Origin: Kluyvera sp046569695
Lineage (GTDB): Bacteria > Pseudomonadota > Gammaproteobacteria > Enterobacterales > Enterobacteriaceae
Assembly: GCF_046569695.1 (NCBI RefSeq)
Contig: NZ_JBKHUI010000019.1
Coordinates: 38,715 to 102,714, forward strand
Direction: 5' to 3'
Length of the DNA: 64,000 nucleotides
Positions 18,252 to 27,117 of this stretch are shown here, one piece after another; the first letter of the stretch is position 1, and the number at the start of each line of letters is the position of its first letter. The notes beneath the pieces were generated by a model that saw only the letters and a program-made list of their open reading frames with translations, searched no databases and had not been told where the DNA came from. The position numbers were made by a program, and so were the translations under genes.

Positions 18252-19110
18252 GAAGCAGCTCCAACAGATATTGACCGTAGCCAGTTTTCGACAGCTGCGC
18301 CGCGGCGCGCTTAACGCCGTCGTCGTCGAGCCAGCCGTTGCGCCAGGCTATCTCTTCCAGACAGGCAATCTTAAAGCCCTGACGTTTTTCTACCGTCTGC
18401 ACAAACATGCTCGCCTCAATCAGGCTGTCGTGCGTGCCGGTATCGAGCCAGGCAAAGCCGCGTCCCAGCAGTTCAACGGTCAGCTTGCCGTCGTCCAGAT
18501 ACATCTGGTTGATGGAGGTGATCTCCAGCTCGCCGCGCTCGGAAGGCTTCACGCGCTTAGCGTACTCCACCACCTTGCTGTCGTAGAAATAGAGGCCGGT
18601 GACCGCCCAGTTGGATTTAGGCTGTTTCGGTTTTTCTTCCAGCGAGAGCGCGTGAAAATTATCATCAAACTCCACCACGCCAAAGCGTTCCGGGTCCATC
18701 ACCTGATAGCCAAACACCGTCGCCCCTTCGTTACGCGCCGCCACGTGGCGCAGTTTCGGGCTAAAGCCCTGCCCGAAGAAGATATTGTCGCCAAGCACGA
18801 GGCACGACGGTTCGCCGTTGAGGAACGTTTCGCCAATGATAAACGCCTGCGCCAGGCCGTCCGGGCTTGGCTGCTCGGCATACTGCAGCGAAATACCAAA
18901 TTCACTACCGTCACCCAGCAGGCGCTGGAAGTAACTTTTGTCTTCCGGCGTGGTGATGATCAGAATTTCACGGATCCCCGCCAGCATCAGCACCGACAGC
19001 GGATAGTAGATCATCGGTTTGTCGTAAATCGGCAGCAGCTGTTTTGACACGCCGCGGGTGATCGGATGCAGGCGCGTGCCCGATCCGCCAGCAAGAATAA
19101 TACCTTTCAT
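18229..19110 (-). CDS. rffH: glucose-1-phosphate thymidylyltransferase
   Basis: RffH makes dTDP-glucose for the Fuc4NAc branch of ECA synthesis. The nucleotidyltransferase signature GGSGTRLHP (residues 8-16), the SKQLLPIYDKPMIYYPL segment, LVLGDNIFFG and the sugar-binding GELEITSINQMYL are intact. The 293 residues match RffH and the paralogue RmlA. It sits 21 bp after rffG, the next enzyme of the same branch. Confidence 0.96.
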   Translation of the reverse strand: MKGIILAGGSGTRLHPITRGVSKQLLPIYDKPMIYYPLSVLMLAGIREILIITTPEDKSYFQRLLGDGSEFGISLQYAEQPSPDGLAQAFIIGETFLNGEPSCLVLGDNIFFGQGFSPKLRHVAARNEGATVFGYQVMDPERFGVVEFDDNFHALSLEEKPKQPKSNWAVTGLYFYDSKVVEYAKRVKPSERGELEITSINQMYLDDGKLTVELLGRGFAWLDTGTHDSLIEASMFVQTVEKRQGFKIACLEEIAWRNGWLDDDGVKRAAAQLSKTGYGQYLLELLRARPRQY

Positions 19111-19131
19111 TGCTTTCCTCCTCTGGGGTGA

Positions 19132-20199
19132 TTACCCCTTCAGACCCAGACGTTCACCCTGATAGCTACCATCCTGTACCTGCTTCCACCAGCTTTCGTT
19201 GGCGAGGTACCACTGGACCGTTTTACGCATCCCACTTTCAAAGGTCTCTTCTGGGGTCCAGCCCAGGTCGCGGGCGATTTTCGCCGCATCGATAGCGTAA
19301 CGTAAATCGTGGCCAGGACGGTCGGCGACAAACGTAATCAGGTCATGATAATGCGCGATACCCTGCGGCTTTTCCGGCACCAGTTCTTCAAGCAGGGCGC
19401 AGATAGTCTCGACCACATCGAGGTTTTTACGCTCGTTATGACCGCCGATGTTGTAGGTCTCTCCGATGCCGCCTTCGGTGGCAACGAGGTAGAGCGCACG
19501 GGCGTGATCGTCAACATAGAGCCAGTCGCGGATCTGCTGACCGTTGCCATACACCGGCAGTGGTTTCCCGGCCAGCGCGTTGAGGATGGTCAGCGGAATC
19601 AGCTTCTCCGGGAAATGGTACGGGCCGTAGTTGTTTGAACAGTTGGTGATAAGCGTAGGCAGGCCGTAGGTACGCAGCCAGGCGCGAACCAGATGGTCGC
19701 TGCTGGCCTTCGAGGCCGAGTAAGGACTGCTTGGCGCATATGGGGTGGTTTCGGTGAAGAAATCGTCCACGGAATGCAGGTCGCCGTACACTTCATCGGT
19801 TGAAATATGGTGGAAGCGGAATGCCGCTTTACCGCTGTCATCCAGCGCAGACCACCAGGCGCGAGCAGCCTCCAGCAGCGTGTAGGTGCCGACGATATTG
19901 GTTTCGATAAACGCCGCCGGGCCGTCGATAGAACGGTCAACGTGACTCTCCGCCGCCAGGTGCATCACCACATCCGGGCGATACTGTGCAAACACGCGAT
20001 CCAGCTCTGCGCGATCGCAGATATCCACCTGCTCGAATGCAAAGCGTGGATCTTGCGCCACCGGTGCCAGCGAAGCCAGGTTACCTGCGTAGGTCAGTTT
20101 GTCCACAACAACGACGCTGTCAGAGGTGTGGTTGATAATATGGCGGACGACCGCCGAGCCGATAAAGCCTGCGCCACCGGTTACCAGAATTCGTTTCAA
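19132..20199 (-). CDS. rffG: dTDP-glucose 4,6-dehydratase
   Basis: RffG converts dTDP-glucose to dTDP-4-keto-6-deoxyglucose. It is an extended SDR enzyme: NAD-binding GGAGFIGSAVVR near the N-terminus, the TDEVYGDL dehydratase motif and the catalytic YSASKASSDH (YxxxK). The 355 residues equal E. coli RffG. Its ATG overlaps the wecC stop by 4 bp. Confidence 0.97.
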   Translation of the reverse strand: MKRILVTGGAGFIGSAVVRHIINHTSDSVVVVDKLTYAGNLASLAPVAQDPRFAFEQVDICDRAELDRVFAQYRPDVVMHLAAESHVDRSIDGPAAFIETNIVGTYTLLEAARAWWSALDDSGKAAFRFHHISTDEVYGDLHSVDDFFTETTPYAPSSPYSASKASSDHLVRAWLRTYGLPTLITNCSNNYGPYHFPEKLIPLTILNALAGKPLPVYGNGQQIRDWLYVDDHARALYLVATEGGIGETYNIGGHNERKNLDVVETICALLEELVPEKPQGIAHYHDLITFVADRPGHDLRYAIDAAKIARDLGWTPEETFESGMRKTVQWYLANESWWKQVQDGSYQGERLGLKG

Positions 20200-21458
20200 C
20201 GCCAGACTCCTTTGGTATCAACTACATACTGCTGAGTAATTGCATCGCCGCTGATGGCTTTAAATTGGCTGTGATCGACCAGCATCACAATCACATCAGC
20301 GCTGGCAAGCGCGGCCTCAAGCGAGACCAGCGAGCACAGGCCGTCGAGTTTTTTCGGCAACTGATGAATATTGGGTTCCACGACCAGCGTTTCGCCGCTG
20401 TGCCATTGGGCAATCAGTTGCGCAATTTCCATCGCCGGGCTTTCGCGCAGATCGTCGATGTTGGGCTTAAATGCCAGGCCAAAGCAGGCAATTTTCAACT
20501 CGCTGGCGCGCTTATCGCTGGCCGCCAGACAGTCGGCGACGTTAGCCTTCACCTTGTCGATAACCCAGAACGGTTTATGGTCGTTCACCTCGCGGGCGGT
20601 GCGAATCAGACGCGCCTGCTCCGGGTTTTGCGCCACGATAAACCACGGGTCGACGGCAATACAATGCCCACCGACGCCTGGGCCCGGCTGGAGAATATTG
20701 ACGCGCGGGTGGCGGTTCGCCAGGCGAATCAACTCCCAGACGTTAATGCCCTGATCGGCGCAGATAAGCGACAACTCGTTGGCAAAGGCGATGTTCACAT
20801 CGCGGAAGCTGTTTTCCGTCAGTTTGCACATCTCGGCAGTGCGGGCGTTGGTTACCACGCATTCACCTTCGAGGAAGATGTTATAGAGTTCACTGGCGCG
20901 CGCGGAGCATACCGGCGTCATCCCGCCAATCACGCGGTCGTTTTTAATCAGTTCCACCATCACCTGCCCTGGCAGCACACGCTCCGGGCAATAGGCGATA
21001 TTGATGTCCGCCTGCTCGCCCGCCTGCTGCGGGAAGGTCAGGTCCGGGCGCATCTCGGCCAGCCAACCGGCCATCAGCTCGGTTGCGCCCACCGGGGAGG
21101 TGGATTCGAGGATCACCAGCGCGCCTTTCTTCAGCACCGGCGCAATGGAGCGCGCCGCTGCTTCGACGTAAACCATATCCGGCTCATGGTCGCCCTTGAA
21201 CGGCGTTGGCACGGCAATCAGATAGGCATCTGCCGCTTCCGGCGTGGTGGTGGCGCGTAAATAACCAGCGGACACCGCCGTTTTCACCACCCTGTCGAGA
21301 TCGGGCTCAACAATATGAATCTCGCCGCGGTTGATGGTATCAACCGCATGCTGATTAATGTCTACGCCCACCACCTGTTTTTGCCGCGAAGCAAACGCAG
21401 CCGCAGTTGGAAGGCCGATATAGCCCAGACCGATCACCGAGAGGGTTGAGAAACTCAT
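20196..21458 (-). CDS. wecC: UDP-N-acetyl-D-mannosamine dehydrogenase
   Basis: WecC oxidises UDP-ManNAc to UDP-ManNAcA with NAD. Family hallmarks are the Rossmann motif GLGYIGLPTAAAF, YCPERVLPG, the catalytic-cysteine region GPGVGGHCIAVDPWF (cysteine about residue 266) and GLAFKPNIDDLRESPA. Length 420 as in E. coli. It is coupled to wecB (ATGA overlap), which supplies its substrate. Confidence 0.97.
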   Translation of the reverse strand: MSFSTLSVIGLGYIGLPTAAAFASRQKQVVGVDINQHAVDTINRGEIHIVEPDLDRVVKTAVSAGYLRATTTPEAADAYLIAVPTPFKGDHEPDMVYVEAAARSIAPVLKKGALVILESTSPVGATELMAGWLAEMRPDLTFPQQAGEQADINIAYCPERVLPGQVMVELIKNDRVIGGMTPVCSARASELYNIFLEGECVVTNARTAEMCKLTENSFRDVNIAFANELSLICADQGINVWELIRLANRHPRVNILQPGPGVGGHCIAVDPWFIVAQNPEQARLIRTAREVNDHKPFWVIDKVKANVADCLAASDKRASELKIACFGLAFKPNIDDLRESPAMEIAQLIAQWHSGETLVVEPNIHQLPKKLDGLCSLVSLEAALASADVIVMLVDHSQFKAISGDAITQQYVVDTKGVWR

Positions 21459-22585
21459 AGCGTTACCTGATTATTTTTTAATGCTGACAATATACGTTCG
21501 CATGCCCGGCCATCCCCATAGGGGTTATGGGCCCGGCTCATCCTTTGATATTCATCTTCGTCACGCAGTAGTCGCGTGACTTCATCCACGATGCGTTGGC
21601 TATCGGTGCCCACCAGGCGTACCGTTCCGGCATCAATGGCTTCCGGGCGTTCGGTGGTTTCGCGCATCACCAGCACCGGTTTGCCCAGCGACGGCGCTTC
21701 TTCCTGAATGCCGCCAGAGTCGGTCAGGATAAGCCAGGCGTGGTTCATCAGCCAGACGAACGGCAGGTACTCCTGCGGCTCAATCAGCATGACGTTATCA
21801 ATATGTCCCAGAATACGGTTAACCGGTTCGCTGACGTTCGGATTCAGATGCACCGGGTAGACAATCTGTACGTCTGGGTTGTTCGCGGCGACTTCCGCTA
21901 GCGCATGGCAAATTTGTTCAAAGCCCTGACCAAAGCTCTCCCGACGATGCCCGGTGACCAGAATCATCTTCTTTCCTTGGCTCAGGAAAGGGTAACGTTG
22001 GGAGAGATCTGCATTCAGCGCCTTATCGTTCATCACCCGATCGCGTACCCAGAACAGCGCATCAATCACCGTATTGCCGGTCACAAAAATCCGCTTATCT
22101 GACAGATTTTCTCGCAGCAGGTTCTGCCGGGAATTTTCAGTCGGCGCGAAGTGATACATTGCCAGATGCCCGGTCAGCGTCCGGTTGGCTTCTTCCGGCC
22201 ACGGCGAGTAGAGGTCACCTGTGCGCAGACCCGCCTCAACGTGCCCTACGGGAATACGCTGATAGAAGGCCGCCAGGCTCGCGGCAGCAGTGGTGGTAGT
22301 ATCGCCATGCACCAGCACAACGTCGGGTTTAAACGACTCCAGAACGGGCTTTAACCCCTGCAGAATTCGGCAGGTAATTTCAGTTAAACCCTGTCCTGGA
22401 CTCATGATGTTGAGATCATAATCTGGAACGATGGAGAAGAGGCTTAGCACCTGATCAAGCATTTCCCTATGCTGCGCGGTGACGCAGACCTTCGCCTCAA
22501 AATGAGGGTCCTTTGCAAGCGCGTGGACCAGAGGCGCCATTTTGATCGCCTCCGGACGTGTGCCAAATACAGTCAGTACTTTCAC
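21455..22585 (-). CDS. wecB: UDP-N-acetylglucosamine 2-epimerase
   Basis: WecB makes UDP-ManNAc from UDP-GlcNAc without a nicotinamide cofactor. Diagnostic segments are FGTRPEAIKMAPL at residues 7-19, VHGDTTTTAAASLAAFY, HVEAGLRTGD and the active-site LTDSGGIQEEAPSLGKPVLVM. Length 376 matches E. coli. It is the third gene of the ECA operon, 57 bp after wzzE. Confidence 0.97.
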   Translation of the reverse strand: MKVLTVFGTRPEAIKMAPLVHALAKDPHFEAKVCVTAQHREMLDQVLSLFSIVPDYDLNIMSPGQGLTEITCRILQGLKPVLESFKPDVVLVHGDTTTTAAASLAAFYQRIPVGHVEAGLRTGDLYSPWPEEANRTLTGHLAMYHFAPTENSRQNLLRENLSDKRIFVTGNTVIDALFWVRDRVMNDKALNADLSQRYPFLSQGKKMILVTGHRRESFGQGFEQICHALAEVAANNPDVQIVYPVHLNPNVSEPVNRILGHIDNVMLIEPQEYLPFVWLMNHAWLILTDSGGIQEEAPSLGKPVLVMRETTERPEAIDAGTVRLVGTDSQRIVDEVTRLLRDEDEYQRMSRAHNPYGDGRACERILSALKNNQVTL

Positions 22586-22642
22586 ATCGATTCTCTTCTA
22601 TAGATGAAACAGGCCCATCGCCCTTCATCAATTGATGGGTAT

Positions 22643-23689
22643 TTACTGCGTGCGACGACGCGCCAGTGCTACCCCAGCACCAACCAATGCGCCGACAATG
22701 CCCCACATGACCATCAGGAATACACGACGTGGGCTAGTGCGTTTTACCGGTTCCTCCGGTGTGCGCAAATACCGATATGTCTGGAAACTTGGCGCCAGAG
22801 TCGGGCCTACGTTGAGGGTCGTTAGCATAGCCCTCCCCTGATCGTAATCAAGGTCAAACGTCGGACCTACGGCCTGAAGATTCTCCAGACGCGCCTGCAG
22901 CATCGGGCGGCCAAGCAGGGAGAGCTCAGAGTCCGGCAACTCATCGGACGGCACGTCAGTCTCGCTGCGATTGATATTGTGCTGCTGCGCAATTTTCAGC
23001 GCTGCTTCAATGCTGTGCAGACGGCGATTGAAAATCGCCTGCGCGACCTCTTCCTGGCGTTTTACCTGCGCCTTCACCTGAATGGTGCGGGCAGCCCAGG
23101 CGCCTTTCAGTTCGTCATTCAGGTGCCCTGCGGCGCGCTGGCTGGCGAAGGCCACGTACTGACGTAGCAGATTATTCGCGTCCGGTGCCGTTTCCGCCGT
23201 CAGTTTCACGCTGTCGCTAACGCTTTTCTGCGCATCGCCGGGGATAAACTGAATATCGTCAATCAGGTCATCGAGCAACGCAGCATCAGCGCGCGAGTTA
23301 CCGACCATCCGCTGCTTGTAGTAATCCGTCTGCAGCCAGAAATCACGGCGGGTATCCCAGGACGCCAGTTGCATGACGAACTCTTTGTAGACTTCATCCA
23401 TCACCGAAGGCGGCGTTGCGCTAGTCGGGTTGACCTTCACATCCAGATTGCGCAGGAACTGCTGCTGCGAATAGTAGCCACCCAGCATGTTAACGGTTGG
23501 CCGGTCGGTGATCGCCGTTGCGCTCCACTCCTGGCGGGCAAAAAAGGTATAAATCAGCACCACGGCGGCAAACAGCACCGCAAAGCCAATAATCCAGTGT
23601 TTTCCTGACCACAACGCGCGAAACAGGCCACGAATATCCAGTTCATTCTCAGCACTAGCCAACTGTGCTTCCGGTAATGGTTGTGTCAT
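22643..23689 (-). CDS. wzzE: ECA chain-length regulator WzzE
   Basis: The protein has the Wzz topology: an N-terminal cytoplasmic tail (ELDIRGLFRALWSGKHW), transmembrane helix 1 (about residues 32-52), a large periplasmic coiled-coil domain, and a C-terminal helix with the Pro-rich motif before it (RTPEEPVKRTSPRRVFLMVMWGI). It sets the modal length of ECA polymers, including cyclic ECA. It has 348 residues, 13 bp after wecA. Confidence 0.95.
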   Translation of the reverse strand: MTQPLPEAQLASAENELDIRGLFRALWSGKHWIIGFAVLFAAVVLIYTFFARQEWSATAITDRPTVNMLGGYYSQQQFLRNLDVKVNPTSATPPSVMDEVYKEFVMQLASWDTRRDFWLQTDYYKQRMVGNSRADAALLDDLIDDIQFIPGDAQKSVSDSVKLTAETAPDANNLLRQYVAFASQRAAGHLNDELKGAWAARTIQVKAQVKRQEEVAQAIFNRRLHSIEAALKIAQQHNINRSETDVPSDELPDSELSLLGRPMLQARLENLQAVGPTFDLDYDQGRAMLTTLNVGPTLAPSFQTYRYLRTPEEPVKRTSPRRVFLMVMWGIVGALVGAGVALARRRTQ

Positions 23690-23702
23690 TACTACCCCAG
23701 TT

Positions 23703-24806
23703 TTACTTGGTTAATTTTGGATTGTTGTCGCTGTTCCGACGCATTCTGCGCTTCATGCGCTTAATAAAGCGCGCCACTTTCCAGGCCCGCTTGATGCAGT
23801 AACCGTAGAGGCCAAAGGCCAGCAGGAACAGGATCAGCATGACCCATTCAGGCACCACGCGGGTGTACTCCGCGACAACACCAATGGCTGCCAACAGCGC
23901 GGCGGCGAGAGTAATCAACACCAGCGCCTGACGCGAGGTGAAGCCCGCGCGCATAATGAGATGGTGAATATGCTGGCGGTCAGGAGAGAACGGACTCATC
24001 CCTTTGCGTAAACGACGATACATGATGGCAACCATGTCCATCAACGGAATCGCCACAATCCACAGCGCCGTAACCGGGCTTATCGGATGGTGCGTTCCCT
24101 GGGTGGTTTCCAGCAGGATCCAGATGACGGTAAAACCAATCAGCGTACTGCCGGCATCGCCCATAAAGACTTTGTAACGGCGGCCCAGCACGCCCAGGTT
24201 CAGCATGATATAAGGCAGGATGGTGGCAATCATCGCGAAGCACCACATGGCGAGGCTGGTCTGGCCGTCAAACCACAGGATCAGGCCAATAGCGCCAAAG
24301 CTGACGCACGACAGACCGCCGAGCAACCCATCAATACCATCGACCATGTTGAAAGCGTTAATCATTCCCCAGACGGCAAACAGGGTCAGGAAGAAACCAA
24401 ATGGCCCCAGCACCAGTTCCCACGAACCGAAGAGATAGCCCAGGCTTTGCAGATATAAATGGCCTGCGGTCATCATGACGATGCCTATTGCCGCCTGAAC
24501 GGTGGCACGGATTTTGACGCTGATGTCGTAACGGTCATCCAGAGCCCCCACAAGCACCAGAACACCGGCACAAGCAAGGTACAGGGAAGCGTGTGGGATA
24601 TAGTAATTGGCAATCGTGAAAGTGAGGCAGATCCCGGCATACACAGAGATGCCGCCCACAAGCGGGATAAGCCCCTGGTGACGTTTACGAAAGTTTGGTT
24701 TATCCACCAAACCGACCCATTTTGCCGCTTTGCGGGCAAAAAACAGGAATACGGTGGTGAACAAAAAAATACTGATCAGGTCAGTACCGACGGTCAGTAA
24801 ACTCAC
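23703..24806 (-). CDS. wecA: undecaprenyl-phosphate GlcNAc-1-phosphate transferase
   Basis: WecA (Rfe) starts both ECA and many O-antigens by making GlcNAc-PP-undecaprenol. The 367-residue protein has about 11 membrane helices and the family's acidic motifs: LVGALDDRYDI (DD near residue 90), NAFNMVDGIDGL (residue 150 region), FMGDAGS, and the cytoplasmic HIHH motif in DRQHIHHLIMR. First gene of the ECA operon. The region upstream to the rho terminator holds the operon promoter, which I did not place. Confidence 0.97.
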   Translation of the reverse strand: MSLLTVGTDLISIFLFTTVFLFFARKAAKWVGLVDKPNFRKRHQGLIPLVGGISVYAGICLTFTIANYYIPHASLYLACAGVLVLVGALDDRYDISVKIRATVQAAIGIVMMTAGHLYLQSLGYLFGSWELVLGPFGFFLTLFAVWGMINAFNMVDGIDGLLGGLSCVSFGAIGLILWFDGQTSLAMWCFAMIATILPYIMLNLGVLGRRYKVFMGDAGSTLIGFTVIWILLETTQGTHHPISPVTALWIVAIPLMDMVAIMYRRLRKGMSPFSPDRQHIHHLIMRAGFTSRQALVLITLAAALLAAIGVVAEYTRVVPEWVMLILFLLAFGLYGYCIKRAWKVARFIKRMKRRMRRNSDNNPKLTK

Positions 24807-24993
24807 AATTTATACTCGCTGCGAATATTAATAGCGAAAGTATACCCACGATAGCAACGCATCAGAAGAGGAAGCCTGATGAATATTGGGGAAACTTGCC
24901 TGATTTATAACCGATTTTGCAAACTAACTATCATTGTAGCCACAAACTCCAAGTATCCATGAAAAAATACGATTCCCCATTGGCTAAACTCCT

Positions 24994-25026
24994 AAAAACG
25001 AAAACGCCACACGATTGTGTGGCGTT
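24994..25026 (-). terminator. terminator of rho
   Basis: On the minus strand AACGCCACAC-aatc-GTGTGGCGTT (10-bp perfect stem) is followed by TTCGTTTTTAG, 20 bp after the rho stop. Confidence 0.88.
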
Positions 25027-25045
25027 CGTCAGCAAAAACCTTATG

Positions 25046-26305
25046 TTACGAGCGTTTCATCATATCGAAGAAATCGTCGTTGGTTTTGGTCATGGCCAGC
25101 TTATTAATGAGGAACTCCATCGCGTCGATTTCACCCATTGGATGGATGATTTTGCGCAGGATCCACATTTTCTGCAGCTCTTCAGGCGTGGTGAGCAGCT
25201 CTTCTTTACGAGTACCGGAACGGTTGTAGTCGATAGCCGGGAAGACGCGTTTTTCAGCAATCTTACGAGAGAGGTGCAGTTCCATGTTGCCGGTACCTTT
25301 AAACTCTTCATAGATAACTTCATCCATTTTAGAGCCGGTATCGATAAGCGCGGTCGCGATGATAGTCAGGCTACCACCCTCTTCCACGTTACGCGCAGCA
25401 CCGAAGAAACGCTTCGGACGGTGCAGGGCGTTGGCATCAACACCACCGGTCAGGACTTTACCAGACGCTGGAACCACGGTGTTGTACGCACGTGCCAGAC
25501 GAGTGATGGAGTCGAGCAGGATGATAACGTCTTTCTTGTGTTCAACCAGACGTTTCGCTTTCTCAATAACCATTTCCGCAACCTGAACGTGGCGAGATGC
25601 TGGTTCGTCAAAGGTAGAAGCAACCACTTCACCTTTCACCAGACGCTGCATCTCGGTCACTTCTTCTGGACGTTCGTCGATCAGAAGAACCATCAGTACG
25701 CAGTCTGGGTGGTTGTAGGCGATGCTCTGCGCGATGTTCTGCAGCAGCATGGTTTTACCGGCTTTTGGCGGTGCCACAATCAGACCACGCTGGCCGCGAC
25801 CGATTGGCGAGGCCAGGTCCAGGACGCGAGCGGTTAAGTCTTCGGTAGAACCGTTACCACGTTCCATACGCAGACGAGAGTTTGCGTGCAGCGGGGTTAA
25901 GTTCTCGAACAGGATCTTGTTGCGCGAGTTTTCCGGCTTATCGTAGTTAACCTCGTTAACTTTCAACAGCGCAAAGTAACGCTCACCCTCTTTCGGAGGA
26001 CGAATCTTACCTGAAATGGTGTCACCAGTGCGGAGGTTGAAACGACGGATTTGGCTAGGGGAAACGTAGATATCATCAGGGCCGGCGAGGTAGGAGCTGT
26101 CTGCGGAGCGGAGGAAACCAAATCCATCCTGCAGTATCTCCAGCACACCGTCGCCAAAGATATCCTCGCCACTCTTCGCGTGCTGCTTCAGGATGGCGAA
26201 AATGATGTCCTGCTTGCGCATACGTGCCTGGTTTTCCAGACCCATATTTTCGCCGAGAGTGATCAGCTCAGAAACCGGCGTGTTCTTTAATTCGGTAAGA
26301 TTCAT
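25046..26305 (-). CDS. rho: transcription termination factor Rho
   Basis: The 419 residues are collinear with E. coli Rho. The N-terminal RNA-binding domain contains GFGFLRSADSSYLAGPDDIYVS; the ATPase domain contains Walker A (PPKAGKT, about residues 178-184), Walker B (CVLMVLLIDERPEEV) and the Q/R-loop segments. Rho is a hexameric helicase that ends transcription at rut sites. It is preceded by an autoregulated leader with the rhoL reading frame and followed by its own terminator. Confidence 0.98.
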   Translation of the reverse strand: MNLTELKNTPVSELITLGENMGLENQARMRKQDIIFAILKQHAKSGEDIFGDGVLEILQDGFGFLRSADSSYLAGPDDIYVSPSQIRRFNLRTGDTISGKIRPPKEGERYFALLKVNEVNYDKPENSRNKILFENLTPLHANSRLRMERGNGSTEDLTARVLDLASPIGRGQRGLIVAPPKAGKTMLLQNIAQSIAYNHPDCVLMVLLIDERPEEVTEMQRLVKGEVVASTFDEPASRHVQVAEMVIEKAKRLVEHKKDVIILLDSITRLARAYNTVVPASGKVLTGGVDANALHRPKRFFGAARNVEEGGSLTIIATALIDTGSKMDEVIYEEFKGTGNMELHLSRKIAEKRVFPAIDYNRSGTRKEELLTTPEELQKMWILRKIIHPMGEIDAMEFLINKLAMTKTNDDFFDMMKRS

Positions 26306-26644
26306 AATGGTGTGGGTTCTTAAACTCGGGGTAAATCTCGAACTTAATTTGTGAATGGTATGGCAGGGTCATCCGTGCCTGTTTACGGCCATCAACTCAT
26401 GTCTGTTCGCTGCCTGGTCACAGGAGAGTACGCAGAACTGAAACGACAAGACGGAAAAGAGTGACAAGCCTGGAATTTTTCAACCTCTGACGCTGTTAAC
26501 GACAACGGGAGGTTTGGGTCAAACAGATTCAAACAAGGTATGTTTAAAACGAAGTCAAAGTTAACTTAGCACGACTGATGGCAAGCGTCCAGAGTTCCGC
26601 TCAAATTAAGAACACAGGAACCCTGAACGCCCACGTTGAATCTC
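26306..26644 (-). promoter_or_regulatory. rho leader and promoter region
   Basis: This 339-bp gap between trxA and rho contains the rhoL reading frame (26392-26505) and C-rich, poorly structured stretches suited to Rho autoregulation. In E. coli the rho promoter and attenuator occupy this interval. I see no other coding sequence and could not place the -35/-10 with confidence. Confidence 0.6.
26392..26505 (-). CDS. rhoL: rho operon leader peptide RhoL (start uncertain)
   Basis: A minus-strand frame ends in SCRFSSAYSPVTRQRTDMS and stop; this C-terminus is nearly identical to E. coli RhoL (33 residues). No in-frame ATG or GTG exists at the expected place; the first plausible start is a TTG at 26505, giving 37 residues, without a clear ribosome site. 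The N-terminal part differs from E. coli. Conservation of the C-terminus may also reflect RNA-level constraint in the Rho-sensitive leader. Confidence 0.55.
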   Translation of the reverse strand: MSLTASEVEKFQACHSFPSCRFSSAYSPVTRQRTDMS

Positions 26645-26974
26645 TTACGCCAGGTTAGCGTCGAGGAACTCTTTCAGCTGGCCTTTAGACAGTGCGCCAA
26701 CTTTGGTCGCCGCGACTTCGCCGTTTTTGAACAGCAGCAGCGTAGGGATACCGCGGATACCATACTTCGGTGCAGTACCTGGGTTCTGATCGATGTTCAG
26801 TTTAGCCACGGTCAGTTTGCCCTGATACTCCTCGGCGATTTCATCCAGAATCGGGGCGATCATTTTGCACGGACCGCACCACTCTGCCCAGAAATCGACG
26901 AGTGTCAGCCCGTCAGCCTTGAGTACGTCCGTGTCAAAACTGTCGTCAGTCAGGTGAATAATTTTATCGCTCAT
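26645..26974 (-). CDS. trxA: thioredoxin 1
   Basis: The 109-residue product carries the active site WCGPCK with cysteines at 33 and 36, the cis-proline loop GIRGIPTLLLF and the C-terminus KGQLKEFLDANLA. I placed the start at MSDKIIHLTDDSF, the E. coli N-terminus, after a GGAG ribosome site; the frame is open further upstream. Cytoplasmic disulfide reductase serving ribonucleotide reductase, PAPS reductase and others. Divergent from rhlB. Confidence 0.98.
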   Translation of the reverse strand: MSDKIIHLTDDSFDTDVLKADGLTLVDFWAEWCGPCKMIAPILDEIAEEYQGKLTVAKLNIDQNPGTAPKYGIRGIPTLLLFKNGEVAATKVGALSKGQLKEFLDANLA

Positions 26975-27117
26975 ATTTAACTCCACAGGAATAAGCCTGG
27001 TGTGTTGGTGTAGCATTAACCAACGAGGTGTTGATGTTGACTTCGCCAACAAAGGTTGACGTTATTTCACCGGATACGCTTTCTTAATGCAATAGTAAGC
27101 TGATATTCTACCACACT

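Noticed and set aside
20265..21260. A 331-codon plus-strand open frame opposite wecC
   Set aside because: Antisense to wecC with low-complexity His/Arg-rich translation; the wecC frame has all expected motifs.
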